From: Acanthococcus lagerstroemiae
Lineage: Eukaryota; Arthropoda; Insecta; Hemiptera; Eriococcidae
Assembly: GCA_031841125.1 (NCBI GenBank)
Contig: CM063106.1
Location: forward strand, 9,548,001 to 9,612,000
Reading direction: 5' to 3'
DNA length: 64,000 bases
In this document: in pieces, positions 1 through 22,937 of the stretch
Layout of the letters: each line of letters starts with the position of its first letter
Numbering within the stretch: the stretch's first letter is position 1
Translations under genes and position numbers: made by a program
The notes under the pieces: generated by a model
Told to the model about the DNA's origin: nothing
The model's input: only the letters and a program-made list of their open reading frames with translations
Database searches by the model: none

Positions 1-64
1 TTACCCTAATGTTGGGTAATCGGGTGTCGGATAGTTCGGAGTCTGCTATACATAGTTTTTGTTG

Positions 65-763
65 TACAGTACAACCTCGATTATTTGAACTAATTTTTTT
101 TTCTTTCTTGTTATGTAAATTAATTTTCTTACACTGTTCATAAAATGACACAAAAACAAGGGTAGTGCCTACCGATAACGTAATTATTATTTTTTTCCAA
201 TTTTTATTAAAGAAGTCCGTGACTATTTTTTGTTTTAAAAAGTTCAATTTTTTTTTCAGCGCACTACCTCGCCACCTTCTCAGCATGATTCTCTCGGCCT
301 GTGTCATTAATCCTTCCTGCTCCATGTATGCAAGTGTCGTCACAATGGCTTCATGACCTTCGGCATGACTGATAGTTCCTTCAAGAATGCCTTCATCTTC
401 GTCTTCATCATCATTCCTATCAGGGTCGTCAGTTCTTTCTTCATTCACAATCTCAATTATATCATTATCGGTCATATCATACTCATCATCTGCGTCCATC
501 CAGGCGACGATATCTCCTTGCACAACCTCACTGCCTCCGAAAATCTCCGCTAGTAGTTCAAGCAGCTCCGTATCTATATCTCGATCGATCACTTTTTCCT
601 GACCTTCACTGCTCCCAAAATTCTCATTTTCATTAAAATTTTTGATGTTTCCAATGTTCAAATAATGCGGAGAAAGTTCAAATTATAGGGACGAAATTTT
701 CAGGTTCAAATAATCCGAAGTTCAAATTATCGGGGTTCGAATAATAATGGATGTTGTACTGTA
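65..763 (-). mobile_element. pogo/Tigger-like DNA transposon remnant
   Basis: Terminal inverted repeats start at 67 (CAGTACAACCTCGATTATTT) and end at 761 (read inward on the other strand as CAGTACAACATCCATTATTA), flanked by TA on both sides, the target duplication of the Tc1/mariner/pogo superfamily. Subterminal copies of a GTTCAAATAAT-type motif lie at about 650-745. The interior keeps only the 3' end of a transposase gene, on the minus strand. The element is about 695 bp and non-autonomous. Confidence 0.85.
247..672 (-). pseudogene. C-terminal remnant of a pogo/Tigger transposase
   Basis: Read on the minus strand, one open frame of about 130 codons gives an acidic stretch (ELLELLAEIFGGSE, then DDEYDMTDNDIIEIV) followed by AYMEQEG and a basic end with LRRWRGSALKKK. 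This order, an acidic region, a YxEQ motif, then an RRWR-K basic tail, is that of CENP-B/Tigger/jerky-type transposases. The DNA-binding and DDE catalytic parts are absent, so it cannot be active. Assignment rests on motif recognition only. Confidence 0.7.
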
Positions 764-767
764 TATA

Positions 768-1115
768 GGTTGCATACTTACGTCCTGCCTGGTTACTTCC
801 TGCATAGCATAATGCAAACGTCTTGGAAATATTTTTTGTTTCCTGCTTTCCTGCACATCCGGTACGTGATATTTTCAAGACCACATTCTTTTTACTCTCG
901 TGACTCAGTATCCTTTTTTTTTTCTTTTTTTTCTCCTTCGATCGGTCAGACTGGACATTAGTCACAGTTACAGTTTATATTTTAGCATTCTCGGTGAGAA
1001 CTGTGTATACTATCGATCGATCAGTCCAAGCACGGATTCCTCTACACTCTCTCTTTTAATTTTGTATGTCCTTGCTCCGGTCCGGACTAGACATTTCTCT
1101 CTCGCAGAACTCGAT
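768..1115 (+). repeat. Dispersed repeat R1, copy 1
   Basis: Shares its order of blocks with 8640-8925 (minus), 26940-27630 and 35520-36300. The blocks are a CTTCCTGCATAGCA block, an ACTCNNTNTCCTTTT block, a CTCGATCGGTCAG(A/G)C(T/A)GGACAT block and a CTTGCTCCGGTCCGGAC end. No coding capacity is seen. Unlike the copies at 27 kb and 35.8 kb it has no MITE inside. The superfamily is unknown. Confidence 0.7.
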
Positions 1116-3538
1116 AAACTCACAGTCATAAATTCAATTGAAACGTTTCTGTTCAAAAAGTGTTATCTCCAAAAAACTGGTTTGTGGGAAAACACCAAAA
1201 ACTGTGTGTCTCAACATTGAAAGGTGGTAGAGCTGTGTAAGTTGGTATAGTGCTTCTCTCGAACACATGCGAAATGAGGTCCACCTCAGAGAAAAATTTT
1301 CGGATAGTCAGATCTCAAGATACAGATAGGCAAAGCGAGCAATTTAGAAGAAAAGCGGAGAATTAATATCTTGCTGAGTTAGCTGTCTTTAATATTGACG
1401 CTACAGTAGTGAGCTTCAGTATTTTAGAAATCCATGGGCTGCCATTTTTTCGTAGAAACATTTAAAACAATTTTTATTCCTCGCTTTTTGACTAAGGGAA
1501 CTCTATTAAACCGAGTGGCAGTGTGCTGTCTCTTCCTCAACAAAAATTTTATGAAGCCAGAGTGCGCCGTTTGACTAATGATCAGTTGGCAGAATTGAAC
1601 AAGTGAAGATATTTGTATTCTTGCTTATCGGTTAAAATTCTGATACGAAGTTCACTGACTTCATTTCTGCTAAAATTCGAACGCAAATCCAAAGGATTGC
1701 TTTTACTTTATAAAATGAGTATAATAAGAATTAATTTTTGAAAATCATTTTGAAAGCTAATTTTCTAAGGCTACCTTCGAATACTCCGAATCCTCATTAC
1801 TGTAACTGTGACGAAAAAGAAACAGCTTTATGTAACTTCTTGACCCTCAAAGTGAACAATCTAGGCTGATAAAGTCAAAGGTCAACTGTGACAGTCGGGA
1901 TCCAGAGAATGAATGAAATTTTTGTTAAGATTGTCAGTTAAGTCGCTGAGTCTGACGTGAATGGATTCAGGAAATGCCGACCCCGTTTCCTTGGTACTAT
2001 CTATTTTAGAGAGTATAGCTTCTGATCTCCTAGAAATGAGTTTTAAGGAGTTTCTTTCAACGTAAGTTTTTGTAAAGTCGCGTCTTCCTTGAATATCATA
2101 TTTTCCCTGTGAACAGTTTCGATTCGATTGCTTAGTTTCTGATTACCGAACAACTAACGTCACTTGTATTTTCTTTTAAGTGCAAGGAAAATGTCTTGGT
2201 TTATATTGCGTTCAAACGTTTGAATTGTTGGAAATTAGGAGTTCACGTTTTTCAACCTTCGACTTTCATGAAGGATCATGTGACATTTAAATTATTGCAT
2301 TTAAAAACAATTATCGTGTTATTGAATGGATGTTATGGGTTGTGGATGATGTAAGAAGTGCCTGTACTTTCATTGCAAACAGAAATCTGAAAAATGAAAG
2401 AAGACGCAAAAGAAAAGAGTGCCCGAAGCCAGAAATGTCTTTCTGCACGCCTGTTTTATATAGGACGAGTATCTCCGAACGCCTGATTGGTGCGGGTATG
2501 CAACTGTTATTGCATGTGTGTTCATGAATTTGATATCAACCTCTAGAATCAGCAATAGGCTGAAAGAAACTATATGTGAATATCGAGATACGGAAAATCA
2601 CTCATTCAAAAATGCTTCAGTCAAAATAAGTTATAATTCGTTTTTAAGATCTCCTCACCTGAAATATACCCGTGAGCTTGCCTTTCAAGTTCTTGGACAT
2701 AAAGAAAAGATCACCGTGGAGCAGTCAAGACTAGATGTTTCCCTCCTCACTTTCTTTGGATTTCTTGTCTGATGAAAGAAATGGTCGAAATCAGAAATGT
2801 TCAATGAGTTCAAAGGTCTCTGCTAAAGCACTATGTACACACTGAAGGAAAACTTCTTCGGAAAGTAGCTGGCGAGTAAAGTTAATATTCAGCATTACTT
2901 TCCCAACAAGTTTACGTTCCCATCACTTTTCGTCTGTAGAGGGAAAGAAATAAAGAAAATATTTGAAAGGAATCACTATTCGCCAATGTACTTTTGTGTG
3001 TAAATAGTGCTTGAGTGTACTAGTTTCGTAGTTAGTCTGCAAGCTGTAAAGATAGAACAGCTAAGTAGAATAAATCTTTTTGGGCGTATTCCTTATTGAA
3101 ACTGTAAATGTTCAATGAACAAATCAATCCGTTATTTTCTACAGAACTGCGTTGGTAGACAGTTGGTATAGGCAATGACAGATCGATGCTTGGTACTCAT
3201 TAATCTCATTTAAGTTTGCCTGAAGCAAATTTGAACGATGCACGAATTTTGAAACCCGCTGTAGGTTTCTGAATGTTTTTGCTGTTTTCGATTCTGTGTG
3301 GATATAATACCGCTAGTGACTTCTGTTCTCACTGAAAACAATTACTTCAAAACTTTTGGGCATGATATGTACTTTTACTAGTTCACGCTAAGTCATAAAA
3401 ATGTTCACGTGGCAATACATTGCACCGCAAGTAAACGGATTGTTTGGTCAATCTAGTGTTAGCGCTTATCAAGACCAGTCGTTCTTTCAGCTTTTAAAAA
3501 TATGATTCTGTATCGCAAATTTTCAAATCGTTTTCCAG
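1116..3538. other. No recognisable gene; presumed ci intron
   Basis: Only short, unconserved open frames occur on both strands and no repeat family shared with the rest of the window was recognised. Because ci has an acceptor at 3538 and lacks its amino terminus, this stretch is most simply the intron before its first visible exon. Confidence 0.5.
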
Positions 3539-15615
<12,077 letters not shown>

Positions 15616-15757
15616 TTTGAGTTCTTTGTTGATACGGGAGTGAGTATAAGTCCTATGTTTTGCTGACTGTGTGATTTCATTGGGTTACATTTACCGGCAT
15701 GCGAAAGAATAATGAACGCACGCGAAAAAAGAGGGGAAAACACGAACATGTAATTCA

Positions 15758-15863
15758 AATAAACGCGAAAACAAGAAGTTTACGCTAAAAGAAAAAGGTA
15801 AAAGGGAAAATAACGTTAGTTAACGCTACGGTTATCATGTGGAACGAGAAAAAAATAAATAAA
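15758..15863 (+). promoter_or_regulatory. Proximal ci polyadenylation signals
   Basis: AATAAA occurs at 15758-15763, 15854-15859 and 15858-15863, about 145-250 bases after the ci stop. Any of them could end a short 3' UTR. Confidence 0.5.
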
Positions 15864-16412
15864 ACATTTCTTGGCACGCGAAATAATAAGACTAAGTAAA
15901 ATAAGGTTGAAATCAGTAAGGCCTTTTTCGCCAGCGCTGGTCGACCTCTCTCTCTTGCGTTTCTGTCCGAGAAGGACAGTCTTCGCAGCCGCGGGTACTA
16001 CCATTTTTTTTTGCCGTATTTTAACGCTCGAGGAGTACTTGCACAATTATATGTAGGGGAGACTGGGGAGGATTCGGACAGTTTTTGCATTTTGACATTT
16101 TACGTGAAAACTATGAGATTTTGTGGCAATTGCACCCCACCATCTTGGATTTTGGGCTTTTTTACTTCTAAAATGATTTTTGTTTCCCATTTTTATCTTC
16201 ATTATCATCATGATAATTAATTTTCAAAAACTTGCTTTTTTTCCTCCAAAACTTGACATGGGAGTGAGCATTCGGACAAGTTATGGGGAGGATTCGGACA
16301 CGACATAAAATTCCATAAAAATTGGAGAAAATATGCACAAGTGCAAATTTATTATTTAATTACGAAAATGAAACTTCGTAAACAGCATAAAAACCATTCA
16401 AACGATTAATTA

Positions 16413-16549
16413 CACTACTGAACAACTATTTTGCACAATGCATTTCGACAGGTGATTCTGAGGTACTTTTTAACGCTGAACACGATACTGCGACCCACTT
16501 TTCTCTATCACGTCACAATTCGGAGTTCTGAACGACTGAAATTCGTTTC
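16413..16549 (+). repeat. Family F2 single terminal fragment
   Basis: CACTACTGAACAACTATTTT followed by the block that includes ACGCTGAACACGATACTGCG and ending ATTCGTTTC repeats the left end of the complete F2 copy at 16759. It looks like a solo end or a duplication made during nested insertion. Confidence 0.7.
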
Positions 16550-16758
16550 TGAAGTTTGAATTGAAAATACTTGAAAAATAGTTAACCAGTAGGAAAGTCG
16601 TAGTCTTAAGCAAGTCTGCGAGAGTCTTGAAGAGTTTCAAGAAATCTTAACGGGCTACCTACGTAAACCCCGATTATTCTTTACAGGGCCGGCAAGTTTT
16701 CATAATCCTTTGTGTAGCGAAAAAAACAACTCTGGTTTTACACAATATTGTTTTATTA

Positions 16759-17216
16759 CACTGCTGTGAACAACTATTTTGTACTATACGCATTTCGAGA
16801 GGTGATTCAGAGGTACTTCTTAACGCTGAACACGATACTGCGACCCATTTTTCTCTATCACGTCACAATTCGGAGTTCTGAACGACTGAAATTCGTTTCC
16901 ATTTTGTTTTTGCAGTGGAATAAGCGGTACCACTGACTGAATATTATCAGTGTTCACTATACAGAAAACAAACAGACGGAATACACACTACTGCACACGA
17001 CCGCAACACATAACAACACGAATCAGTATGACCACATTCAGTTCCTAAACCTCTTTTTGAACACATTTAATTGAATTTTTTATAGTTTTTCATCAGAAAA
17101 ACTAGACGTGATAGAGAAAAATGGCCGACGGCACTGTATTCAGCGATAATAAGTACTCAAGAATCACCTCCTTAAATGCGTTGTGCAAACAAAAAATTTC
17201 ATTTAGTTCAGTAGTG
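16759..17216 (+). mobile_element. Family F2 MITE, copy 1
   Basis: 458 bp with inverted ends: CACTGCTGTGAACAAC on the left, and GTTCAGTAGTG on the right, which reads backward as CACTACTGAAC. The mirrored interiors both carry a GGTGATTC-GAGTACTT-CGCTGAA-CA-G-TTTTTCTCTATCACGTC order. A near-identical copy lies in opposite orientation at 22167-22618. The 200-bp flank (16552-16758) is also shared with 22619-22828. No coding capacity. Confidence 0.8.
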
Positions 17217-17884
17217 TTATAATTAGAAATACCATTTAATATCGATGAGTCTTTTTTTTTTCATCATTAAGCTTGTAAAGTTTTTCAATAATAACAGAAA
17301 AAGGCAAAAACGAGGTATCCGGTACATCCGAGAAATAAAAGTGATCAGGCACCTACGAAAAAGAAAGCAAAAACACACCGGCACTTCTTATCACATCGAG
17401 ATCACAGAAAAATCAGTAAGAACACCATTTTTTGTCCGAATGCTCCCAACCTATCATTTTTATGAACTTTTTTTTTACATGAAACGACACTCAGCCGTAA
17501 CGACAAAAATTGCTTACCTACTTATTTTCGAACATCCAACTGACCCAATAAAAATCGATTGAAATTGATCATCTCTTCAGAAAGCCAAAAATATTTCATT
17601 TTTAAAAATTGGTGGCTGAGCAAAAAAACAGTAAAACAGTACATTCTGTGTTATAGATCCGCGAAAATGATAAAATTCTGAATTTTTTTTTTGCATACAT
17701 GAATAGATATTAATAGTATAATGAAGTTTCATTTTGGAAATTGGCGATTTTTGAAAATATTGAAGCCCCAAATGGGGATCGTCCGAATCCTTCCCGTGTC
17801 CGATTGCTCCCCAGTCTCCCCTATACTGAGTACCTAATGAACCCTCGTTCCTCGTACTAAATTCCTATAGATGCGAGTGCAACA

Positions 17885-18012
17885 CCATTTTGGCTCACAC
17901 CGCGTCCGTGGATGCCGAATTGACTACGCGGTACGTACCGCATAGTCGGTTCCAGATTTTGCTCGAGCATTTTTCAATTCGGCATCCACGGACTTGGTGT
18001 GAGCTAAAATGG
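17885..18012. repeat. Nested double palindrome
   Basis: Arms 17885-17923 and 17974-18012 (39 bp, 36 matched) pair, for example GTCCGTGGATGCCGAATTGA with its mirror. Inside the 50-base loop, CTACGCGGTAC and GTACCGCATAG (17924-17945) form a second palindrome with one mismatch. GC-rich in an AT-rich surround. It could be a small foldback element, or a strong RNA hairpin if the long ci 3' UTR is made. Confidence 0.85.
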
Positions 18013-19110
18013 AGTGTCTTCGCTTGTATTTATAGGGCTCTACTCCTACACGTACCCTGCTGCTTAGATTTATCCTTTTAGACACGTCAAATTATGGTCG
18101 GCTGTTTGTAGTTTTATCGCGTTAGAATATTACATTTCTTGTCAAACCCTGCTAAAAATGTCGTGTGTGCGTCATCGCGTGAATCACATGTAAAAAGTGA
18201 TAATCTTCAATTTTTGCGTGCTAACAGTTTTTCTTTCACGTGAGATTATATATATTCACCGATTTCATAACACGAGGGTTGAAGCTTGTTATCGTTGTTT
18301 TTTGTAAACTAGCGGAAATGTACATTAGATCGTGAATAATATTGTAGAGTTGAAAATAATTTGTTGTATGTACATGTGTGTAGTTTTATACGTTGTTTGT
18401 ATTTCAAATGTGAGATCTGACTAGTGTAAAATGTGACGGGATACTTGGGGTATTTACGACGTTGGTAAACAACGTGCTCATTTCAAATATTAAACCTTGG
18501 CGAAGAGAGAAGTCTTGTGGTTTCATTTTGACAGCTTTTTATCGAAATCCCAAGAGGGTTCAATTCGGGTATCAGAAGTCATGAAACTAGATCCAGTGTC
18601 ATTACCTATGTTTTTTTGTGCTGCATTAAAAATAAGAAGATCGGTGTTTGATTATTCGAGAATCTGAAGATTACTATTTAACTTATGAAACAGATCTCGT
18701 TTGTTCGTTCGATTTATTCATTTTATTATGTATGTTGTGTACATATTAGTTTTTATTTCGTTGAAAATCAAATAAATAGATACTCATAGATGTAGGTTCT
18801 GTGCGATGTCATTCTTTCATTGATTTTTTTAAAATCATTTATTTTTGGAACAAAGTTGCATTTGTAATTTAAAGTCATTTTTCAATTTTTGTGTAAGTTA
18901 TTTCATTTTATTTGAAATTTTTTTAAATATGTACATGTATGAATTGTATTGTGAACAAAAATGATGAAATATCAATAAAAGTTTTGAAGTTAAATATAAT
19001 GTTTTTATATATTGTGAATTATATTCCCGTTTGATTGAAGATGGTGGGTTGTATTGAAGCCGACACGAGTGAGATTTTGATTTCCTAATTTCCAGTGTAA
19101 CCAAGTATAT
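18013..19110. other. Repeat-free stretch, possible distal ci 3' UTR
   Basis: No element ends and no open frame. AATAAA at 18771-18776, followed within 30 bases by a GT-rich stretch, and a further AATAAA near 18976 are possible distal 3' ends on the plus strand. Whether ci reaches this far is an inference. Confidence 0.4.
18771..18776 (+). promoter_or_regulatory. Possible distal ci polyadenylation signal
   Basis: AATAAATAG followed by a TGTAGGTTCTGTGCGATGTC stretch. It would give a 3' UTR of about 3.2 kb containing the transposon and the palindrome. Confidence 0.35.
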
Positions 19111-19112
19111 CG

Positions 19113-19275
19113 CAGTGGCGTAAACAAGGAGGGAGGCATGTCCCCGCAATCTTTTTTTCCTGTTAAAAATATGAGCAACTTCAATGAAATTTAAAAATCA
19201 CAAAAGCCGGCTGAACACTTCTTATATTTAACAAATTTTGCCCCCCCCCCTACAAGAATCCTGGCTACGCTACTG
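19113..19275. mobile_element. Small inverted-repeat element, CAGTGGCGTA ends
   Basis: CAGTGGCGTAAACAAGGAGG on the left and a right end that reads backward as CAGTAGCGTAGCCAGGATTC. CAGTGGCGTAGCC-type ends are common in hAT elements, but no exact 8-bp target duplication is seen. 163 bp. Confidence 0.5.
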
Positions 19276-19669
19276 ATACGATGGCTGAAATGAGATTTAC
19301 ATATTCATGAGATTAGAAAATATCAATGACGATCGTCTTCTGTACACCAGTGCTGACCTAGAGACAGACATGTCCAAATAGATATCAAAACGTATTGTAA
19401 AGAATACAAAATGACGAGTGGGATTCGAAATCGAAAAACCTGTTGAGCGAAACTGTAGAACTCCACGATTGTGAGGCAAATGCGCCTAGTAGTTTCAGGA
19501 ATGCAACCTATTAAACACGGGCGATAGTAGAATTCCGATTTTCAATATCGAAGGCATATTTTTGAAAACAACACGGTCTGAAATTTAATGCTACTGAAGT
19601 GTCTCCGTCGGGCATCATCGCTGCGGAAATCAAAATGTTCTCTCAGTCTTCTCGAAAGTATCAGTATAA

Positions 19670-20130
19670 TCAATGAGCGTAAACTGATTATTTTCCTCTT
19701 TTTATTTTGCTCTCACCCGAGCCCTGAAACCGGCTCTTCGAGAATTACCTCAGGGACATCGGGGAGCCTTCTAGGGCTGCCTTAGCCCTCTTCTCTTCTT
19801 CCCTGGAAACGGCCTAGGTCAACTGCGCTATCTTCCTGTCGAATACCCGTATCACTAGCCCCGTGGTTTATGACGGTGAGTTCAACGAACATCGGTAGGT
19901 AGCGTCTTACCCATTTACAGATAACAGCTTTCAGATACTGGCGACCGATTACACACTTTTTGGAAGCCTCTGCTGCAAGTGGTTGTGACTCGGTGTACGT
20001 TATCAGAATGCGGTGTTAGAATGTGTGACGAGTTCTTTCTTGCATTACTGCTAACGATGCCGGCGTTGGGAATCGAACCCGGTGCCTTCGGGTTATGAAG
20101 CCGAGTTCTTACCACTACGCCACAGAGCCA
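19670..20130 (-). mobile_element. tRNA-derived SINE S1, long variant
   Basis: On the minus strand the head has an A box (TGGCGTAGTGGT, 20122-20111), a CAT-like anticodon loop and a B box (GGGTTCGATTCC, near 20080-20068), the pol III promoter of a tRNA. After a 200-bp body comes a tail (19690-19840) shared with the SINEs at 24850 and 49560, ending GAGCAAAATAAAAAGAGG. The acceptor stem is not intact, so this is not a tRNA gene. Confidence 0.8.
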
Positions 20131-20399
20131 CTCACAGTTCAGTTCAGTGTCGTTTGAGATGTGTGATTTTCCGTAGTGTTCACTAATCTGACTTACAGTT
20201 CAGTTCAGTGACGCTTTATTTTCCAGAAATAAATTAGTAGAAAATAACAACAATAATTATAAGTAATAATTTCGATTTTATTAGGGTCGGTAATGAGCCT
20301 CTAGCAATTACTTTTTTTAAATTTAATTTTTATTTTCTTCTTCAGACGTGCTCATTGATCTTGATCTTCGTTACTGTGTGAGTAAGGATTTTATTGAAA

Positions 20400-21830
20400 A
20401 TTATTGAGAAATATCTCTGATGATTTTTGAAGCATTTCTTCAGAAAAATGGTTCGATGATTTCCAAAGATTTTCCTCGGACAATTTTCAGGTAAATTACA
20501 GATGATTACCGAAGAGTTTCATCAGAAATGTTCGGGGAAAACCTCCGATGATTTTCAAGGAATTTTATCAGAAATCTTTGCGAACAATCTCTGATAATTT
20601 CCGGAGAATTTCATCGGAAATCTTCAGAGAAAATTTCCAATGTTTTCCGAAGAATTTCTTCAAAAATCTTCCGATAATTTTTAAAGAATTTCATCAAAAA
20701 TATTTTGAAAATCCGATGGTTTTTGAATAATTTTACCGAAAATTATCAAGAAAAATCCCTGATGATTTCCAAATAATAATTTCTTTGGAAATCTTCGAGA
20801 AGAATCTTCGATGATTTTAAACGAATTTTATCGGAAATTTTGGGAAAAAATTTTGGAAATGTCCGAAGAATCCCATTGGAAATCTGTAGAAAGAATTTCC
20901 AATGTTTTCCAAAAAATTTCATCAAAATTCTTCGAGAAAATTTTCCAATAATTTTTAAATAGGAAACAATCGGGGAAAACTCCGATAGTTTTTGAAGAGT
21001 TTTATCGAAAAGCTTCAGGAAAATTTCCGACGATTTTCGAAGAATAATTTCATTAGAAATCAGAAAGAATCTCCGATAATTTTTAAACAATTTCATCTGA
21101 AATTTTTGGGAAAAAATTCCGGTAATTAACGAAGAATCTCATCGAAAGTCTTTAGAAAAAATTGTCGATGTTTTCCAAAAAATTTCATCAAAATTCATCG
21201 AGAAAATTTTCTGATAATTTTTGAAGAATTTTATAGGAAATATTCGGGAGAAAAACTCAGGTAGTTTTTGAAGAATTTTATCAAAAATCTTCAGGAAAAA
21301 TGTTCGATGATCTTCGAAGAATTTCATCGGAAACCTTCGTGAAGAATCTCCGATGATTCTTAAGGAATTTCATCGGGAATTTTTGCGAAATAATTCCGAT
21401 TCCCGAAGAATTGAGATTATTTCCCACTCATGCGATTGGATCAGAGATTTCCCCCGAAGATTTTTCATAATATTTTTCGGAAGTCGTTGGACATTTTTTC
21501 TGAAGATTCCCGATAAAATTCTCCGAAAATTATGGAAATTATTTTCGAAAGTTTCCAATGACATTTTTTTGAAATTATCGGAGATATATCTCAAATTATT
21601 TTCGATAAAATTCTTCGGAAAGTGGGCCGATTTCCGAAGAATCTCATCAAAAATCTTCAGGAAAAATCTCTGATTCCACCGCATGTGTGTGATAGTCTCA
21701 ATTCTTCGGAAATTATCGAATTTTTGTCCCCCAAAAATTTCCTATGAAATTCCTCAAAAATCATCGAAGATTTTTCCTGAAGATTTTCAATGGAATTCTT
21801 CCGAAATCACCGGAGATTTTCCGCAAACAT
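20400..21830. repeat. Degenerate satellite array with orientation switches
   Basis: About 30 diverged copies of a roughly 45-50-bp unit built from CCGATGATTTTTGAAGAATT and TCATCGGAAATCTTCG-GAAAA. From about 21440 most copies run in the opposite sense (GATTTTTCCTGAAGATTTTC), so the array is partly inverted. Apparent Phe/Lys-rich open frames on both strands are by-products of the unit and should not be called genes. Confidence 0.8.
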
Positions 21831-22166
21831 TATTTCATCATTTTGTACGTTTGGTGTGTTTTCCACCTATGTACACCACCATCATCTTTATCTTCGCTTC
21901 TTTGAATGATTTTTGATTTAGATGAAGTTCCTTGGACATATACGTCGGCTGGTAACAAAACTTGAACAAACGCTGATATCTTTGAAGCACTCGCTTCATT
22001 TTGTGGAGCGTTCGCTTGAAGTGAAAGAGAAAGTTTATGCATACGGATTGAAGCAAAACCTTAAACTTCAATTATTCTTCCCTTCGGAGCGAAGGCTCTC
22101 TTACTCCGCTCTTTTGCTTTGACGTTAAAGCCTAATTTTTATGCATACGGCCTAATAATACGATAA

Positions 22167-22828
22167 CACTACTGAACAAAGTGAAACTTTTTGTTTCTAC
22201 AACGCATTTATGGAGGTGATTCTTGAGTACTTTTCAACGCTGAATACAGTGCCGTCGGCCGTTTTTCTCTATCACGTCTAGTTTTTCTGATCAAAAACTA
22301 TGAAAAATTCAACTAAATGTGTTCAAAAAGAGGTTTAGGAACTGAATGTGGTCATACTGATTCGTGTTGTTGTGTGTAGTGGTGTGTATTCCGTCTGTTT
22401 GTTTTCTGTATAGTGGTCTGATAACACTGATAATATTCAGTCAGTGGTACCGCTTATTCCACTGCAAAAACAAAATGGAAACGAATTTCAGTCGTTCAGA
22501 ACTCCGAACTGTGACGTGATAGAGAAAAATGGGTCGCAGTATCGTGTTCAGCGTTAAAAAGTACCTCTGAATCACCTCTCAAAATGCGTAGTACAAAATA
22601 GTTGTTCACAGCAGAGTGTAATAAAACAATATTGTGTAAAATCAGAGTTTTTTTTTCGCTACACAAAGGATTATGAAAAGTTGCCGGCCCTGTGAAGAAT
22701 AATCGGGGTTTACGTAGGTAGCCAGTTAAGATTTCTTGAAACTCTTCAAGACTCTCGCAGACTTGCTTAAGACCTACGACTTTCCTACTGGTTAACTCTT
22801 TTTCAAGTAGGTATTTTCAATTCAAACT
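22167..22828 (-). mobile_element. Family F2 MITE, copy 2, with shared flank
   Basis: The element proper runs 22167-22618 (ends CACTACTGAACAAAG and CAGCAGAGTG). Sequence 22619-22828 repeats the flank of copy 1 (CTACACAAAGGATTATGAAA, AATCGGGGTTTACGTAGGTA). The whole block is inverted relative to 16552-17216, so the shared flank was duplicated or is part of a larger parental element. Confidence 0.8.
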
Positions 22829-22937
22829 TTTCTTTCAGAGAATGGTAATTGCTTATGTTGCTCTTTCCATCTATTCATGCTAGTACCTGTAAATGTACCC
22901 TTTTAGTTCTCGTTCAAAATATCAGTATGATGTTACC

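Larger units (their letters stand above)
16056..17821. mobile_element. DNA transposon with GGGGAGACTGGGGAG ends and nested insertions
   Basis: Starts GGGGAGACTGGGGAGGATTC at 16056; the right end read backward is GGGGAGACTGGGGAGCAATC, ending at 17821. TA flanks both sides (16054-16055 and 17822-17823). Further GGATTCGGACA motifs sit inside both ends. No transposase frame survives, and family-F2 elements are inserted in the middle. It lies just past the ci stop and may sit inside its long 3' UTR. Confidence 0.8.

Noticed and set aside
3502..3538. ATG at 3502 as the ci start
   Set aside because: It precedes the TTTTCCAG acceptor; Gli proteins have more sequence before RKRALS, so the true start is upstream of the window.
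20046..20130. tRNA-Met-like sequence
   Set aside because: A and B boxes are present but the acceptor stem does not pair and the anticodon stem has a mismatch; its 3' tail is shared with other SINEs.
20548..21684. Phe/Lys-rich open frames on both strands
   Set aside because: They arise from the roughly 45-50-bp satellite unit and overlap each other in several frames.
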